A DNA stretch of 64,000 nt, from assembly GCF_023150065.1 (NCBI RefSeq), contig NZ_JAKLLN010000011.1, positions 1 to 64,000 of the forward strand, written 5' to 3'. The stretch comes from Zoogloea sp. GTDB lineage: Bacteria; Pseudomonadota; Gammaproteobacteria; Burkholderiales; Rhodocyclaceae. Both the position numbers and the translations under genes were made by a program. How positions within the stretch are numbered: the first letter of the stretch is position 1; each line of letters starts with the position of its first letter. The notes under the pieces are model-generated. The model worked only from the letters and a program-made list of their open reading frames with translations, did no database searches and had not been told where the DNA came from. Positions 45,018 through 54,821 of this stretch are shown here, piece after piece.

Positions 45018-45962
45018 ATGAACGCATCCCACGACCTCATCACCGTCTTCGGCGGCATCTTCGGCCTGCTGGCCGTGTTCAGCCTGATCGGCGCCGGGCT
45101 CAAATACCGGGTCGCCCGGGGTCAGCCCCACGGCGTCATCGACAACCTCAACGCCCGCATCAAGGCCTGGTGGGCCATGATCGCCCTCATCGGCGCGGCC
45201 ATCTGGATCGGCCCCTGGGGCGTGATCGCCCTGTTCGCCTTCATCTCCTTCCAGTGCCTGCGGGAGTTCATCTCCCTCACCCACACCCGGCTCGGCGACC
45301 ACCGGGCCCTGCTGTGGAGCTTCTTCGTCTTCCTGCCGGCCCAGTACTGGCTCATCGCCACCCACTGGTACGGCCTGTTCTCCATCCTGATCCCGGTCTA
45401 TGCCTTCCTGCTGCTGCCCATCTCCTCGTCCCTGGGGGCCGACACCACGCGCTTCCTGGAGCGGGCGGCCAAGGTGCAATGGGGGCTGATGATCTGCGTG
45501 TACTGCCTGTCCCACGTGCCCGCCCTGCTCACCCTGGACATCGCCGGTTACGCCGGGCGCAACATGCTGCTGATCGTCTTCCTGATCCTCACCGTGCAGT
45601 CCAGCGACGTCTTCCAGTACGTGTGGGGCAAGCTCATCGGCAAGCGCAAGGTGTCGCCGGCCATCTCGCCCTCCAAGACCGTCGAGGGCCTGGTGGGCGG
45701 CGTGCTCACCTCCACCGCCGTCGGCGCCGCCCTGTGGTGGATCACCCCCTTCACGCCCCTGGAGGCCGGCCTGATCGCCCTGGTCATCAACGTGATGGGC
45801 TTCTTCGGCGGCTTCGTGCTGTCCGCCATCAAGCGCGACCGGGGGGTGAAGGACTGGGGCGCCATGATCGAAGGCCACGGCGGCATGCTCGACCGGGTGG
45901 ATTCGATCAGCTTCTCCGCCCCCATCTTCTTCCACATCGTGCGCTACTGGTGGGTGGCATGA
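45018..45962 (+). CDS. ynbB: Phosphatidate cytidylyltransferase, YnbB/CdsA-like
   Basis: 314 residues with about eight membrane helices. The CdsA signature near the C-terminus is SAIKRDRGVKDWGAMIEGHG followed by GMLDRVDS. The substrate region SDVFQYVWGKLIGKRKVSPAISPSKT precedes it. It makes CDP-diacylglycerol from phosphatidate and CTP. As the window cannot show whether another cdsA exists, calling it YnbB rather than the housekeeping enzyme rests on its neighbours. It overlaps the kinase gene by ATGA. Confidence 0.86.
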   Translation: MNASHDLITVFGGIFGLLAVFSLIGAGLKYRVARGQPHGVIDNLNARIKAWWAMIALIGAAIWIGPWGVIALFAFISFQCLREFISLTHTRLGDHRALLWSFFVFLPAQYWLIATHWYGLFSILIPVYAFLLLPISSSLGADTTRFLERAAKVQWGLMICVYCLSHVPALLTLDIAGYAGRNMLLIVFLILTVQSSDVFQYVWGKLIGKRKVSPAISPSKTVEGLVGGVLTSTAVGAALWWITPFTPLEAGLIALVINVMGFFGGFVLSAIKRDRGVKDWGAMIEGHGGMLDRVDSISFSAPIFFHIVRYWWVA

Positions 45963-47377
45963 GCACGGCCCCACTGCCCGACTGGCTGGCGCGCTTCCAG
46001 GCCCGTCTCGGCGCCGAGCTCATCGAAACCCACATCTCCTGGCTGCTCCTCGCCGACGGCTTCGTCTGGAAGCTGAAGAAGCCCCTGAGCCTGCCCTTCC
46101 TCGATTACGCCACCGCCGAGCAGCGCCGCTTCTGCTGCCATGAAGAGCTGCGCCTCAATCGGCGTTTCGCCCCCGGACTCTACCTGGGCCTGGAAGAGGT
46201 GGACGACAGCGGCGAGTGCGCCGTGAAGATGCGGCGCTTTGCCGAGAGCCAGCGCCTGGATCACGTCTGCGACCGGGGCGGGCTCGGCCCCGACGCCCTC
46301 ACCAGCCTGGCCCGCAGCCTCCACGCCTTCCACCGGGGCGCCGCCGTGGCCGATGCCCGCAGTTCCTGGGGCGAGCCCGATGCGGTCCTGGCCCCTGCCC
46401 TCGACAATTTCGCCACCCTGCTCACCCTGCAACCCGGCGAGGCCCGCCGCCTGGCGCGCCTGCAGGCCTGGACGCAGGCCGAATTCGACCGCCAGCGCAG
46501 CCTGTTTGCCGCCCGCAAGGCCGGTGGCCACATCCGCGAATGCCACGGTGATCTGCACCTGGGCAACCTGGTGCTCCTCGACGGGCAGGTGGTGCCCTTC
46601 GACTGCATCGAGTTCAACCCCGCCCTGCGCTGGATCGACGTGGCCTCCGAACTCGCCTTCACCTGGATGGACCTCCTCGACCACCACCGGCCCGACCTGG
46701 CGGCCTGGCTCCTGAGCGCCTGGCTGGAGGAATCGGGGGACGTGAGCGGCGTGCCGCTGCTGCGCTTCTATGCGGTGTACAAGGCCATGGTGCGGGCCAA
46801 GGTGGCCGCCCTGTCGGGCAACCCACAGGGCGTGGCAGACTACCTGGAGCTGGCCGAGCGCCTCACCACGCCCCCCGCAGCACGCCTGATCATCACCCAC
46901 GGCCTGTCCGGCTCCGGCAAGACGGTGCGCAGCGCCGCCCTGCTGATGGCCGACCCTGCCGCAACCACCCTGCGCCTGCGCTCCGACGTGGAACGCAAGC
47001 GCCTCCACGGCCTGCCGGCCCTGGCCACCAGCCGGCGCGACACCCGGCGCGGCGGCATCTACACGCCTGAAGCCACCCGGCTCACCTTCGCCTACCTGGC
47101 AGAAGCGGCCGGGCACATGCTCGATGCCGGCTGGTCGGTGATCGTCGACGCGGCTTTCCTGAAGCGTACCGAGCGGGATGACTTCCGGGCCATCGCCCTC
47201 CGTCATGGCGCGGCCTTCGCCATCCTGGCCTGCTCCGCACCAGAAGACGAACTGCGCCGGCGCCTGGAGGCACGCCGCGGCGACGCATCCGAGGCCACGG
47301 TCGCGGTGCTCGAGCAGCAACTGGGCTGGATGGAGCCTCTGGCACCGGACGAGCTGAACTACGTGCTGCCGCCCTGA
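45959..47377 (+). CDS. Bifunctional APH-fold kinase and P-loop ATPase
   Basis: 472 residues. The N-terminal part (1-300) has the aminoglycoside/choline-kinase fold: WLLLADGFVWKLKKPLSLPFLDY, Brenner-type catalytic HGDLHLGNLVLLDGQ and downstream PFDCIEFN (DFG-like). The C-terminal part (about 305-472) has Walker A THGLSGSGKTVRS and AAA-like nucleotide-kinase features (VIVDAAFLKRTERDDF). Similar fusions are often called AAA plus phosphotransferase proteins. The true substrate is unknown. Its 4-nt overlap with ynbB suggests a joint function. It is the last gene of the operon. Confidence 0.8.
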   Translation: MSTAPLPDWLARFQARLGAELIETHISWLLLADGFVWKLKKPLSLPFLDYATAEQRRFCCHEELRLNRRFAPGLYLGLEEVDDSGECAVKMRRFAESQRLDHVCDRGGLGPDALTSLARSLHAFHRGAAVADARSSWGEPDAVLAPALDNFATLLTLQPGEARRLARLQAWTQAEFDRQRSLFAARKAGGHIRECHGDLHLGNLVLLDGQVVPFDCIEFNPALRWIDVASELAFTWMDLLDHHRPDLAAWLLSAWLEESGDVSGVPLLRFYAVYKAMVRAKVAALSGNPQGVADYLELAERLTTPPAARLIITHGLSGSGKTVRSAALLMADPAATTLRLRSDVERKRLHGLPALATSRRDTRRGGIYTPEATRLTFAYLAEAAGHMLDAGWSVIVDAAFLKRTERDDFRAIALRHGAAFAILACSAPEDELRRRLEARRGDASEATVAVLEQQLGWMEPLAPDELNYVLPP

Positions 47378-47490
47378 GAGCGCAATCGAGCGCCCGCAGG
47401 CACTGCATGAGGGTGGCGGAGCAGGAAAGCCGCGCCCCCCGAGAGCAGGATGCACCCGAAACTAGGTTACCAACACCTGTCCACGCACCC

Positions 47491-47814
47491 TCAACGCAGG
47501 GAGCCGACGTAGCGCTGGGTCGGGTGGGTGGCCTCCGGGCGGGCGGTGCGCAGGCGCTCCAGCAGGCCCGGCCCGCTACGCTCGGTAGCGGGGCTGGAGG
47601 TGGCCGCAGGCGTGTCCAGCTCCATTGCCAGGCGCAGGCGGGCACTCAGTTCGGCGAGCTCGGGGTTGCCGGTGGCCACGGCCAGGCGCACCACCTCGCG
47701 GGCGTAGTCCTTGTTCGCGCGCATGTATTCCACATCGGTGATGCGGTTGCTGACCCGCCGCATCAACAGGTGGATCCGGCCAAGCAGGCCGTAGATGACG
47801 GAATCAGATTCCAT
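47491..47814 (-). CDS. Helical protein of unknown function downstream of amt
   Basis: 107 residues. I do not recognise it. It is almost all helical (SVIYGLLGRIHLLMRRVSN, DYAREVVRLAVATGNPELAELSARLRLAMEL) with a polar Ser/Pro/Arg-rich C-terminus. No signal peptide or membrane segment is seen. The start has a GGGAGCCTCC ribosome site, and it begins 51 nt after amt on the same strand. It may be co-transcribed with the ammonium transporter. Confidence 0.55.
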   Translation of the reverse strand: MESDSVIYGLLGRIHLLMRRVSNRITDVEYMRANKDYAREVVRLAVATGNPELAELSARLRLAMELDTPAATSSPATERSGPGLLERLRTARPEATHPTQRYVGSLR

Positions 47815-47865
47815 GGAGGCTCCCTTGATTTCAGATGACCGGGTTTGGTGTGGCGCCCAGGGCGC

Positions 47866-49155
47866 TCAGGCGATGGCCTCGCCGTGCTCGCTCAGATCAA
47901 GCCCGTCGCGCTCGGTGTGCTCGCCGACCCGCAGGCCCACCAGCCGGTCGATCACCATCAGCACGACCAGGGTCATGCCGCCGCTGTAGACGAGGGTGGC
48001 GCAGATGCCAGCGAGCTGCACCAGGATGTCGCCACGCAGGCCACCGATGGCCGGGGTGGCCAGCCAGCCGGTGAGCAGGGCTCCGATCATGCCGCCGACA
48101 CCATGGATGCCGAAGGCGTCGAGCGCATCGTCGCAGCGCAATACGCGCTTCAACACGGTAGCACCGAGATAACAGCCCACCCCTGCCAGGGCGCCGATCA
48201 GCAGGGCGGAAGTGGGGGTGACGAAGCCCGAGGCGGGTGTCACTGCCACCAACCCTCCCACGGCGCCCGAGACCAGGCCGAGGGCACTGGGGCGGCCGCG
48301 GACCAGCCACTCTGCCCCCATCCACGCCACTGCCGCCGTGGCCGCCGCCAGCTGGGTGGCCAGCATCGCCATGCCTGCCCGGGCGTCGGCCGCCAGCCCT
48401 GAGCCGGCGTTGAAGCCGAACCAGCCCACCCACAGCAGGGCCGCCCCGGTGAGAGTCAGGGCCAGGTTGTAGGGCGTCATGGGCTGACGTCCGTAGCCGC
48501 TGCGGGGCCCGACGTAGAGGGCACACACCAGCCCGGCCACGCCCGCATTGACATGCACCACCGTGCCGCCGGCGTAGTCCAGTGCACCCAGCAGCGCCAG
48601 CCAGCCGTCCGGGGCCCATACCCAGTGGGCCACCGGGGCGTACACCAGCACCGACCACAGGGCTGCAAACAGCAGTACGGCCGGGAACTTCATGCGCTCG
48701 GCAAAGGCCCCCGGCACCAGCGCGGTGGTGATGATGGCAAAGCTGAGCTGGAACATCGCGAACACCGATTCGGGCACTCCACCGCTCAGGGAGTCCAGGC
48801 TCAGCCCGTCGAGAAACAGGCGGTCCAGCCCGCCCACGAAGGCCGAGCCCGGGCGCATCGCCAGGCTGTAGCCGGCGACGCACCAGGTGAGGGTCACCAC
48901 CGCGGCGATGGCGATGGTCTGGGTCATGGTGGCGAGCACGTTCTTGCGTCTGACCATACCGCCGTAGAACAGGGCCAGGCCGGGCAGGGTCATCAACAGC
49001 ACCAGGGCGGTGGCCACCAGCATCCAGGCGGTGTGGCCGGAGTCCGCCCGGACGGCGGCCACACCATCCGCCAGGGCTGCGACAGGCAGGCACAGAGCGC
49101 CCAGACACAGGGCGGGCGCGACGCGAAGGGAACCGGAACGGCGGCTTCCAGGCAT
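47866..49155 (-). CDS. amt: Ammonium transporter (Amt/MEP/Rh family)
   Basis: 429 residues: signal peptide (1-24, ending AALADG), then eleven membrane helices. The signature region is ALDYAGGTVVHVNAGVAGLV. The phenylalanine gate and twin-histidine pore residues are in FAMFQLSFAIITTALVPGAFAERM, VVHVNAGV and FGIHGVGGMIG. It conducts ammonia/ammonium. No glnK lies next to it, unlike most amt genes. The start at 49155 is chosen for its signal peptide. Another ATG at 49179 adds eight residues. Upstream lie a sigma-54 promoter and an NtrC box. Confidence 0.9.
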   Translation of the reverse strand: MPGSRRSGSLRVAPALCLGALCLPVAALADGVAAVRADSGHTAWMLVATALVLLMTLPGLALFYGGMVRRKNVLATMTQTIAIAAVVTLTWCVAGYSLAMRPGSAFVGGLDRLFLDGLSLDSLSGGVPESVFAMFQLSFAIITTALVPGAFAERMKFPAVLLFAALWSVLVYAPVAHWVWAPDGWLALLGALDYAGGTVVHVNAGVAGLVCALYVGPRSGYGRQPMTPYNLALTLTGAALLWVGWFGFNAGSGLAADARAGMAMLATQLAAATAAVAWMGAEWLVRGRPSALGLVSGAVGGLVAVTPASGFVTPTSALLIGALAGVGCYLGATVLKRVLRCDDALDAFGIHGVGGMIGALLTGWLATPAIGGLRGDILVQLAGICATLVYSGGMTLVVLMVIDRLVGLRVGEHTERDGLDLSEHGEAIA

Positions 49156-49207
49156 GGGGGCTCTCTGAAAAAGGAACATCGCCTCTGAAGGGCGGATGTG
49201 CACCTGC

Positions 49208-49223
49208 AGCAAAACCTGTGCCG
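49208..49223 (-). promoter_or_regulatory. Sigma-54 promoter of amt
   Basis: On the minus strand the element reads CGGCACAGGTTTTGCT: GG at -24, GC at -12 and TTGCT in the -12 box, close to the TGGCACG-N4-TTGCT consensus. Transcription would start near 49197, about 42 nt before the chosen ATG. A second, weaker GG-N10-GC element is at 49254-49268. Confidence 0.75.
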
Positions 49224-49295
49224 GGAGAAAACACCGGCAAACCCCTGCCCTCTGCGCAAAACGTGCCCAGGTCTGGCCCACCCTCGCCCTGTCGG

Positions 49296-49310
49296 GCACC
49301 AAGTCGGTGC
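49296..49310 (-). promoter_or_regulatory. NtrC-binding site upstream of amt
   Basis: GCACC-GACTT-GGTGC is a perfect 5+5 dyad matching the NtrC consensus GCACC-N5-GGTGC. Its centre lies about 106 bp before the predicted sigma-54 start, the normal distance for an enhancer. This predicts induction under nitrogen limitation. Confidence 0.72.
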
Positions 49311-49361
49311 TCCGATCAGGTCCTGCCGTTGATCGCCCGCATTCTCAGCCCCCATAAACAA

Positions 49362-49386
49362 CAAGCCCGGCATTGCGCCGGGCTTG
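49362..49386 (-). terminator. Terminator hairpin after norB
   Basis: CAAGCCCGGC and GCCGGGCTTG form a 10-bp perfect stem with a 5-nt loop, 24 nt after norB. It is followed on the minus strand by TTGTTTA, a short U-rich tract. Confidence 0.75.
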
Positions 49387-49410
49387 AGGGTGTTGCGACT
49401 AGCGGGTGTT

Positions 49411-50817
<1,407 letters not shown>

Positions 50818-51243
50818 TCAGCCTTCGATGTTGGGCGGCCAGTTGGCTGTGTTGATCTCGGACGAGTACTTCAGGAACTCGACGAGGTCATTCAGCTGCT
50901 GCTCGGTCAGATGGAAGTTGGGCATCTGACGGCGACCCGGTGCGCCGGTGGGCTGGGACTGGATCCAGGCCTTGATGAACTCAGGCCCGCGCCGTTTGTA
51001 GACGTTGCCCAGTTCCGGGGCGAAGTAGGCGCCCTCACCCATCAGGGTGTGGCAGCCGATGCAGTTGTTGACCTCCCACACCTTCTTGCCGGCGATGACG
51101 GACGGCGTGAGGTTGGCGCGGTTGTCCCGCTTGGGAATGGCCTGCATCGAATCGAAGGTCAGCGCGAGGAACAGGAGCGCAAAGAAAACGGTGCCCCCAT
51201 AGAAGATGTTTCGCGCCATGGATTTTGTGAATGTCCCGCTCAT
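50818..51243 (-). CDS. norC: Nitric oxide reductase small subunit NorC (c-type cytochrome)
   Basis: 141 residues. The membrane anchor is at about 10-30 (NIFYGGTVFFALLFLALTF). A c-type heme domain has NNCIGCHTLMGEGAYFAPEL, with Met as sixth ligand in RQMPNFHLT. It brings electrons from cytochrome c to NorB. The start at 51243 has GGGAGG upstream. Codons before it lie in the promoter region and are rejected. An FNR/DNR-like dyad is found 80 bp upstream. Confidence 0.96.
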   Translation of the reverse strand: MSGTFTKSMARNIFYGGTVFFALLFLALTFDSMQAIPKRDNRANLTPSVIAGKKVWEVNNCIGCHTLMGEGAYFAPELGNVYKRRGPEFIKAWIQSQPTGAPGRRQMPNFHLTEQQLNDLVEFLKYSSEINTANWPPNIEG

Positions 51244-51316
51244 GGAACCTCCCTGGATGGCTTCGCTGCACGGCGCAGCTTGGGGCGGATGTTCCGGATC
51301 GGTGGGGGTGACGTCC

Positions 51317-51330
51317 TTGACTGTGGTCAA
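51317..51330 (-). promoter_or_regulatory. FNR/DNR-type box before norCB
   Basis: TTGAC-CACA-GTCAA (minus strand) is a perfect dyad and agrees with TTGAT-N4-ATCAA at 8 of 10 positions. Its centre at 51323.5 predicts, by class II spacing, a start near 51282 with GAACAT as a -10-like element. Confidence 0.65.
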
Positions 51331-51371
51331 GGTGGCCGGACGGGGCCGATCGACGCGGGCCCGGCGGGCCC

Positions 51372-53411
51372 TCAAGCAGCGCTGGCGGCCTTCTTGAAGC
51401 AGTGCAGGAGCGTGGCGAAAAGCACTTCCGGATCAACGGGTTTGGCGACGAAATCGTTCATTCCCGCCTCGAGGCAGCGGGCCCGGTCCTCGACGAAGGC
51501 ATTGGCGGTCATGGCAACGATGGGCACACGCTTGCCGCCTGGCAGCTCCCGGATCCGCCGGGTGGCCTCGAGACCATCCATGTTGGGCATCTGCACATCC
51601 ATCAGGATCAGGTCGAAGGGCTGCCGGGCCAGCAGCGCCAGCGCCTGGACGCCATCCTCGGCGCACACCACGACCTGCCCGACATCCAGCAACATCATCG
51701 AGGCGATTTCCCGGTTGATGATCTCGTCCTCGACCAGCAGGATCCGACGCCCGGGATAGTCCCGGGCAAGGGTGTCCTCGGCCTGGCCGGGCGGTGATGA
51801 GGGGAGCTCAGGCCGGATGGCGGCCTGGCGCCGCAGCCGCGCGGTAAACCAGAAGGTGCTGCCCTGCCCCACCACGCTGTCTGCCCCGGCCGTCCCGCCC
51901 ATGCGTTCGGCCAGTTTGTGGGTGATGGCCAGGCCCAGGCCGGTACCACCGTGCTTGCGGGTCAGGGTGTTGTCAGCCTGCTCGAAGGCCGTGAACAGCC
52001 GCGGCAGGACCTCCGTCGGAATGCCGCCCCCCGTGTCCCGCACCTCGAAGCGCAGCAGGGCGCTGTCGGCCGTCAGCTCTTCCAGGGCCACGCGCAGGCT
52101 CACCCTGCCGGCAGCGGTGAACTTGACGGCATTGGCGCCGTAGTTGAGCAATGCCTGCTGCACCGCGGTCGAGTCACCGAGGAGGTCGTCCGGCAGCGCA
52201 TCCATCTCGGCCTCCAGCCGCAGCCCCTTGGCCTGGGCGCGGGCGTGCAGCATCGACAGGACATTGTTGAGGATGCTGCCCACCTGGATCGGGGCTTCCG
52301 CCAGCACGAACTTGCCGGCCTCGATCTTCGACAGTTCCAGCACCGCGTTGATGATGTTGAGCAGGTGCTCACCGGCATCTTCGAGCTTGTCGAGCTGTTC
52401 CCGCTGGCGCTCGCTCAGCCCGCCCCGGCGGATGAGATAGGCCATCCCGGTGATGGCATTGAGCGGGGTCCGGATCTCGTGGCTCATGTTGGCCAGGAAG
52501 GCGCTCTTGGCCACGCTGGCGGCCTCGGCGGCTTCCTTGGCCCGGGACAGCTCGGCGGTGCGTGCTTCGACCAGCTGCTCCAGGCTGTCCCGGTGGCGGG
52601 CCAGCTCATCCTGGGCGGCCTTGGAGGCGGTGATGTCGCGAGTGATGGAGAGCAGGCCGGGAACGCCGTTGATCATCATCGGTGAGACCGAGAAGGTGCC
52701 CCAGAAAATCTCCCCGCCCTTCTTGCGGAAACGCGCCTCCAGCTGCAGGCGGGTCTGGCTGTTGCGCAGCTTCTCACTGAACGCCTTGCGGTCTTCCGGA
52801 TTGGCCCAGATGCCCAGCTCGAGGGAGCTGTGGCCGATGATCTCGTCCCGGGCATAGCCGGTGATATCGACGAAGGCCTGATTGACATCGATGTACACCC
52901 CGTCGGCCAGGGTGGTGATGGCAACCGCGTCGAGGGTGGTCTGGAAGGCCGTACGGTAGCGCTGCTCGCTGTCGGCCTGCGCACGCTGGGACTGGATGAT
53001 GTCGGAGACGTCGCGGAAGTACCAGGCGCGCCCCCGGAAGGCACCGTCGGGGCCACCCAGGGCGGTGGTATGACGCCGCAGGGTGCGGCCATCACGCAAC
53101 TGGATGTCGCTCACGTCGTCCAGCTGAAGGTCGGCATACAAGGCTGCCACCCGAGTGGCAAAGGCCTCCGGATCGGATACCCGGGCCAGGGCCTTGTCGA
53201 TCAGGCTGGCCTCGTCGGTACCGTAAAGGGACGCCAGCGCCCCTTCTGGCCGGGGCAGGCCCCACACGGAGAAGAAGCGCTCATTCACCGAGACGAGCTT
53301 GCGCTCGCGGTCCACCACGAGAATGCCGTCGGGCACGCCGTTGAGGATGGCCCGCTGCAGCGAGGCCTGCAGGTCACCCCGCCCGTTCTCCTCGATATCC
53401 ATCTCAACCAT
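51372..53411 (-). CDS. PAS-PAS hybrid sensor histidine kinase with C-terminal receiver
   Basis: 679 residues, without membrane helices. PAS 1 is at about 20-135 and PAS 2 at 150-262 ([21 protein letters not shown], ending [10 protein letters not shown]). A coiled coil is at 265-300. HisKA has [18 protein letters not shown] (His311). HATPase has [18 protein letters not shown]. The receiver at about 550-675 has [12 protein letters not shown], acceptor [13 protein letters not shown] and Lys in FVAKPVDPE. The start is at 53411, and 53402 is equally possible. The position between napC and norCB suggests it senses a nitrogen-oxide or redox cue. No other partner is in view. Confidence 0.88.
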   Translation of the reverse strand: MVEMDIEENGRGDLQASLQRAILNGVPDGILVVDRERKLVSVNERFFSVWGLPRPEGALASLYGTDEASLIDKALARVSDPEAFATRVAALYADLQLDDVSDIQLRDGRTLRRHTTALGGPDGAFRGRAWYFRDVSDIIQSQRAQADSEQRYRTAFQTTLDAVAITTLADGVYIDVNQAFVDITGYARDEIIGHSSLELGIWANPEDRKAFSEKLRNSQTRLQLEARFRKKGGEIFWGTFSVSPMMINGVPGLLSITRDITASKAAQDELARHRDSLEQLVEARTAELSRAKEAAEAASVAKSAFLANMSHEIRTPLNAITGMAYLIRRGGLSERQREQLDKLEDAGEHLLNIINAVLELSKIEAGKFVLAEAPIQVGSILNNVLSMLHARAQAKGLRLEAEMDALPDDLLGDSTAVQQALLNYGANAVKFTAAGRVSLRVALEELTADSALLRFEVRDTGGGIPTEVLPRLFTAFEQADNTLTRKHGGTGLGLAITHKLAERMGGTAGADSVVGQGSTFWFTARLRRQAAIRPELPSSPPGQAEDTLARDYPGRRILLVEDEIINREIASMMLLDVGQVVVCAEDGVQALALLARQPFDLILMDVQMPNMDGLEATRRIRELPGGKRVPIVAMTANAFVEDRARCLEAGMNDFVAKPVDPEVLFATLLHCFKKAASAA

Positions 53412-53565
53412 ACGGGCTCCAGCGCCTCTCATCACGCAACCGACATAGACTTGGGAGTTTACTCCGGCCAACCTGAACCGCGCGCGCCTTCTCCTGAAAG
53501 CCCTCGTCACCGGCGCTTCGACAGGGGGCCCTGAACCCATGCGCCCATGCGGGGCACACAAGCGA

Positions 53566-53587
53566 ACGGGCCGCACAGGCGGCCCGT
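53566..53587 (-). terminator. Hairpin after napC
   Basis: ACGGGCCGC and GCGGCCCGT form a 9-bp perfect stem with a 4-nt loop, 57 nt past the napC stop. The following tract on the minus strand (TTCGCTTG) is only weakly T-rich. Confidence 0.5.
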
Positions 53588-53643
53588 CCACTCCCCACGC
53601 CAGGCCTGACGGCCCGGCGTTCTGCTCCCCCACTGCTCCGGGT

Positions 53644-54303
53644 TCAGCCCTTGGTCGCCTTGTCGGCGTCCTTCCCGGCTTCGCCGGGCTTCGGCGTCGT
53701 CGGGTGGAATTCCTCGGGGGTTGCGCCTTCCTTCGGCGCACCGATGGCCTGCTCGACTTCGGGCAGGGCGTGGGCGATGCCCTTGTGGCAGTCGATACAG
53801 GTCTTGCCTTCGTTCAGGCCGGTCTGGTGCATCCTGGACGAACGACGGCCCTGTTCGGCGTAGTCGAAGCTGTCGAAGTTGTGGCAGTTGCGGCACTCGC
53901 GGGAGTCGGTCTTCTTCATCCGTTCCCATTCATGCTTGGCCAGCTCCAGGCGCTTGGCATTGAACTTCTCCGGCGTGTCGATGGTGCCGAGGATCTTGTG
54001 CAGCACCTCGTTGGAGGCCTGGATCTTGCGGATGATCTTGGGGCCCCACTCCTTGGGCACGTGGCAGTCCGGGCAGGTGGCACGGACGCCCGAGCGGTTG
54101 GAGGCGTGGATGGTGTTGCGGTATTCCTGGTAAACGTTGTCCTTCATCTCGTGACACGAGATGCAGAACGCTTCCCGGTTGGTCCATTCCATGGCGGTGT
54201 TGAAGGCACCCCAGAAGAGGATGCCGCCGATGAACAGCATCGCGGCAAATCCCCAACCCAGTGATCGGATGCGGCCGATGAGGCCCTTGTTGTTGGTTTC
54301 CAT
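53644..54303 (-). CDS. napC: Membrane-anchored tetraheme cytochrome c NapC
   Basis: 219 residues. One N-terminal helix (about 15-36) anchors a periplasmic domain with four CxxCH motifs (CISCH, CPDCH, CRNCH, CIDCH). It oxidises quinol and passes electrons to NapB-NapA. The tail (about 190-219) is Pro/Lys-rich and longer than usual. It is the last gene of the nap operon, 26 nt after napB. Confidence 0.95.
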   Translation of the reverse strand: METNNKGLIGRIRSLGWGFAAMLFIGGILFWGAFNTAMEWTNREAFCISCHEMKDNVYQEYRNTIHASNRSGVRATCPDCHVPKEWGPKIIRKIQASNEVLHKILGTIDTPEKFNAKRLELAKHEWERMKKTDSRECRNCHNFDSFDYAEQGRRSSRMHQTGLNEGKTCIDCHKGIAHALPEVEQAIGAPKEGATPEEFHPTTPKPGEAGKDADKATKG

Positions 54304-54329
54304 TTATCCGAACTCCCGTGGTCTGTCGG

Positions 54330-54821
54330 TCAGCGCATGCCGGTGCCGGGCTTGAAGGTGTTGCCCACCAGCGGCTTGGCGTCGCTCTGGGGCACGTGGC
54401 ACTGGTTGCAGAAATAGCGGCGGGGCGACACGCTGGACAGCTCCTCGCCTTCCCGGGTCTTGAAGTGGGTCACCGAGATCTTGGTGGCACCGCTCTCCTT
54501 GGCGCGAGCCCAGGCGTGGCAGTCCAGACACTTGTTGAAGTTCTTGGTGACGGTGTAGCCCTTGATGGTATGGGGGATCAGCGGCGGTTGCTGCACGAAA
54601 TCCCGGGGCAGGGGCGCCTGGTCGCGGCCATAGCGGGTGCCGTCGCCTTCCGGATCGGAGGCATCGATCTCGGCCCCGCGCAGGCTCTGCAGCTTGACGG
54701 GGGCTTCGGTGACGGCCACGGCGGCAGCGGGGGCGAGGAAGGTCTGCGCCAGGCCCATGGAGAGGGTCAAGGCCAGGGCGGCAGCGCGCAGGCGGGTGGT
54801 ATTGAAGGTCGGCTTGTTCAT
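54330..54821 (-). CDS. napB: Periplasmic nitrate reductase electron-transfer subunit NapB (diheme)
   Basis: 163 residues: signal peptide (about 1-32), heme motifs CLDCH and CNQCH, and the conserved PPLIPHTIKGYTVTKNFNK before the first heme. It forms the small subunit bound to NapA. The ATG at 54821 has AAGGAG seven bases upstream. A GTG directly before it is ignored. It overlaps the napH stop by one base (TGATG). Confidence 0.95.
   Translation of the reverse strand: MNKPTFNTTRLRAAALALTLSMGLAQTFLAPAAAVAVTEAPVKLQSLRGAEIDASDPEGDGTRYGRDQAPLPRDFVQQPPLIPHTIKGYTVTKNFNKCLDCHAWARAKESGATKISVTHFKTREGEELSSVSPRRYFCNQCHVPQSDAKPLVGNTFKPGTGMR

Noticed and set aside
49254-49268. Alternative sigma-54 promoter for amt (GGGCACG-N4-GCGC)
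   Set aside because: The -24 half is excellent but the -12 half lacks TT before GC. The element at 49208-49223 fits better on both sides and has better distance to the NtrC box.
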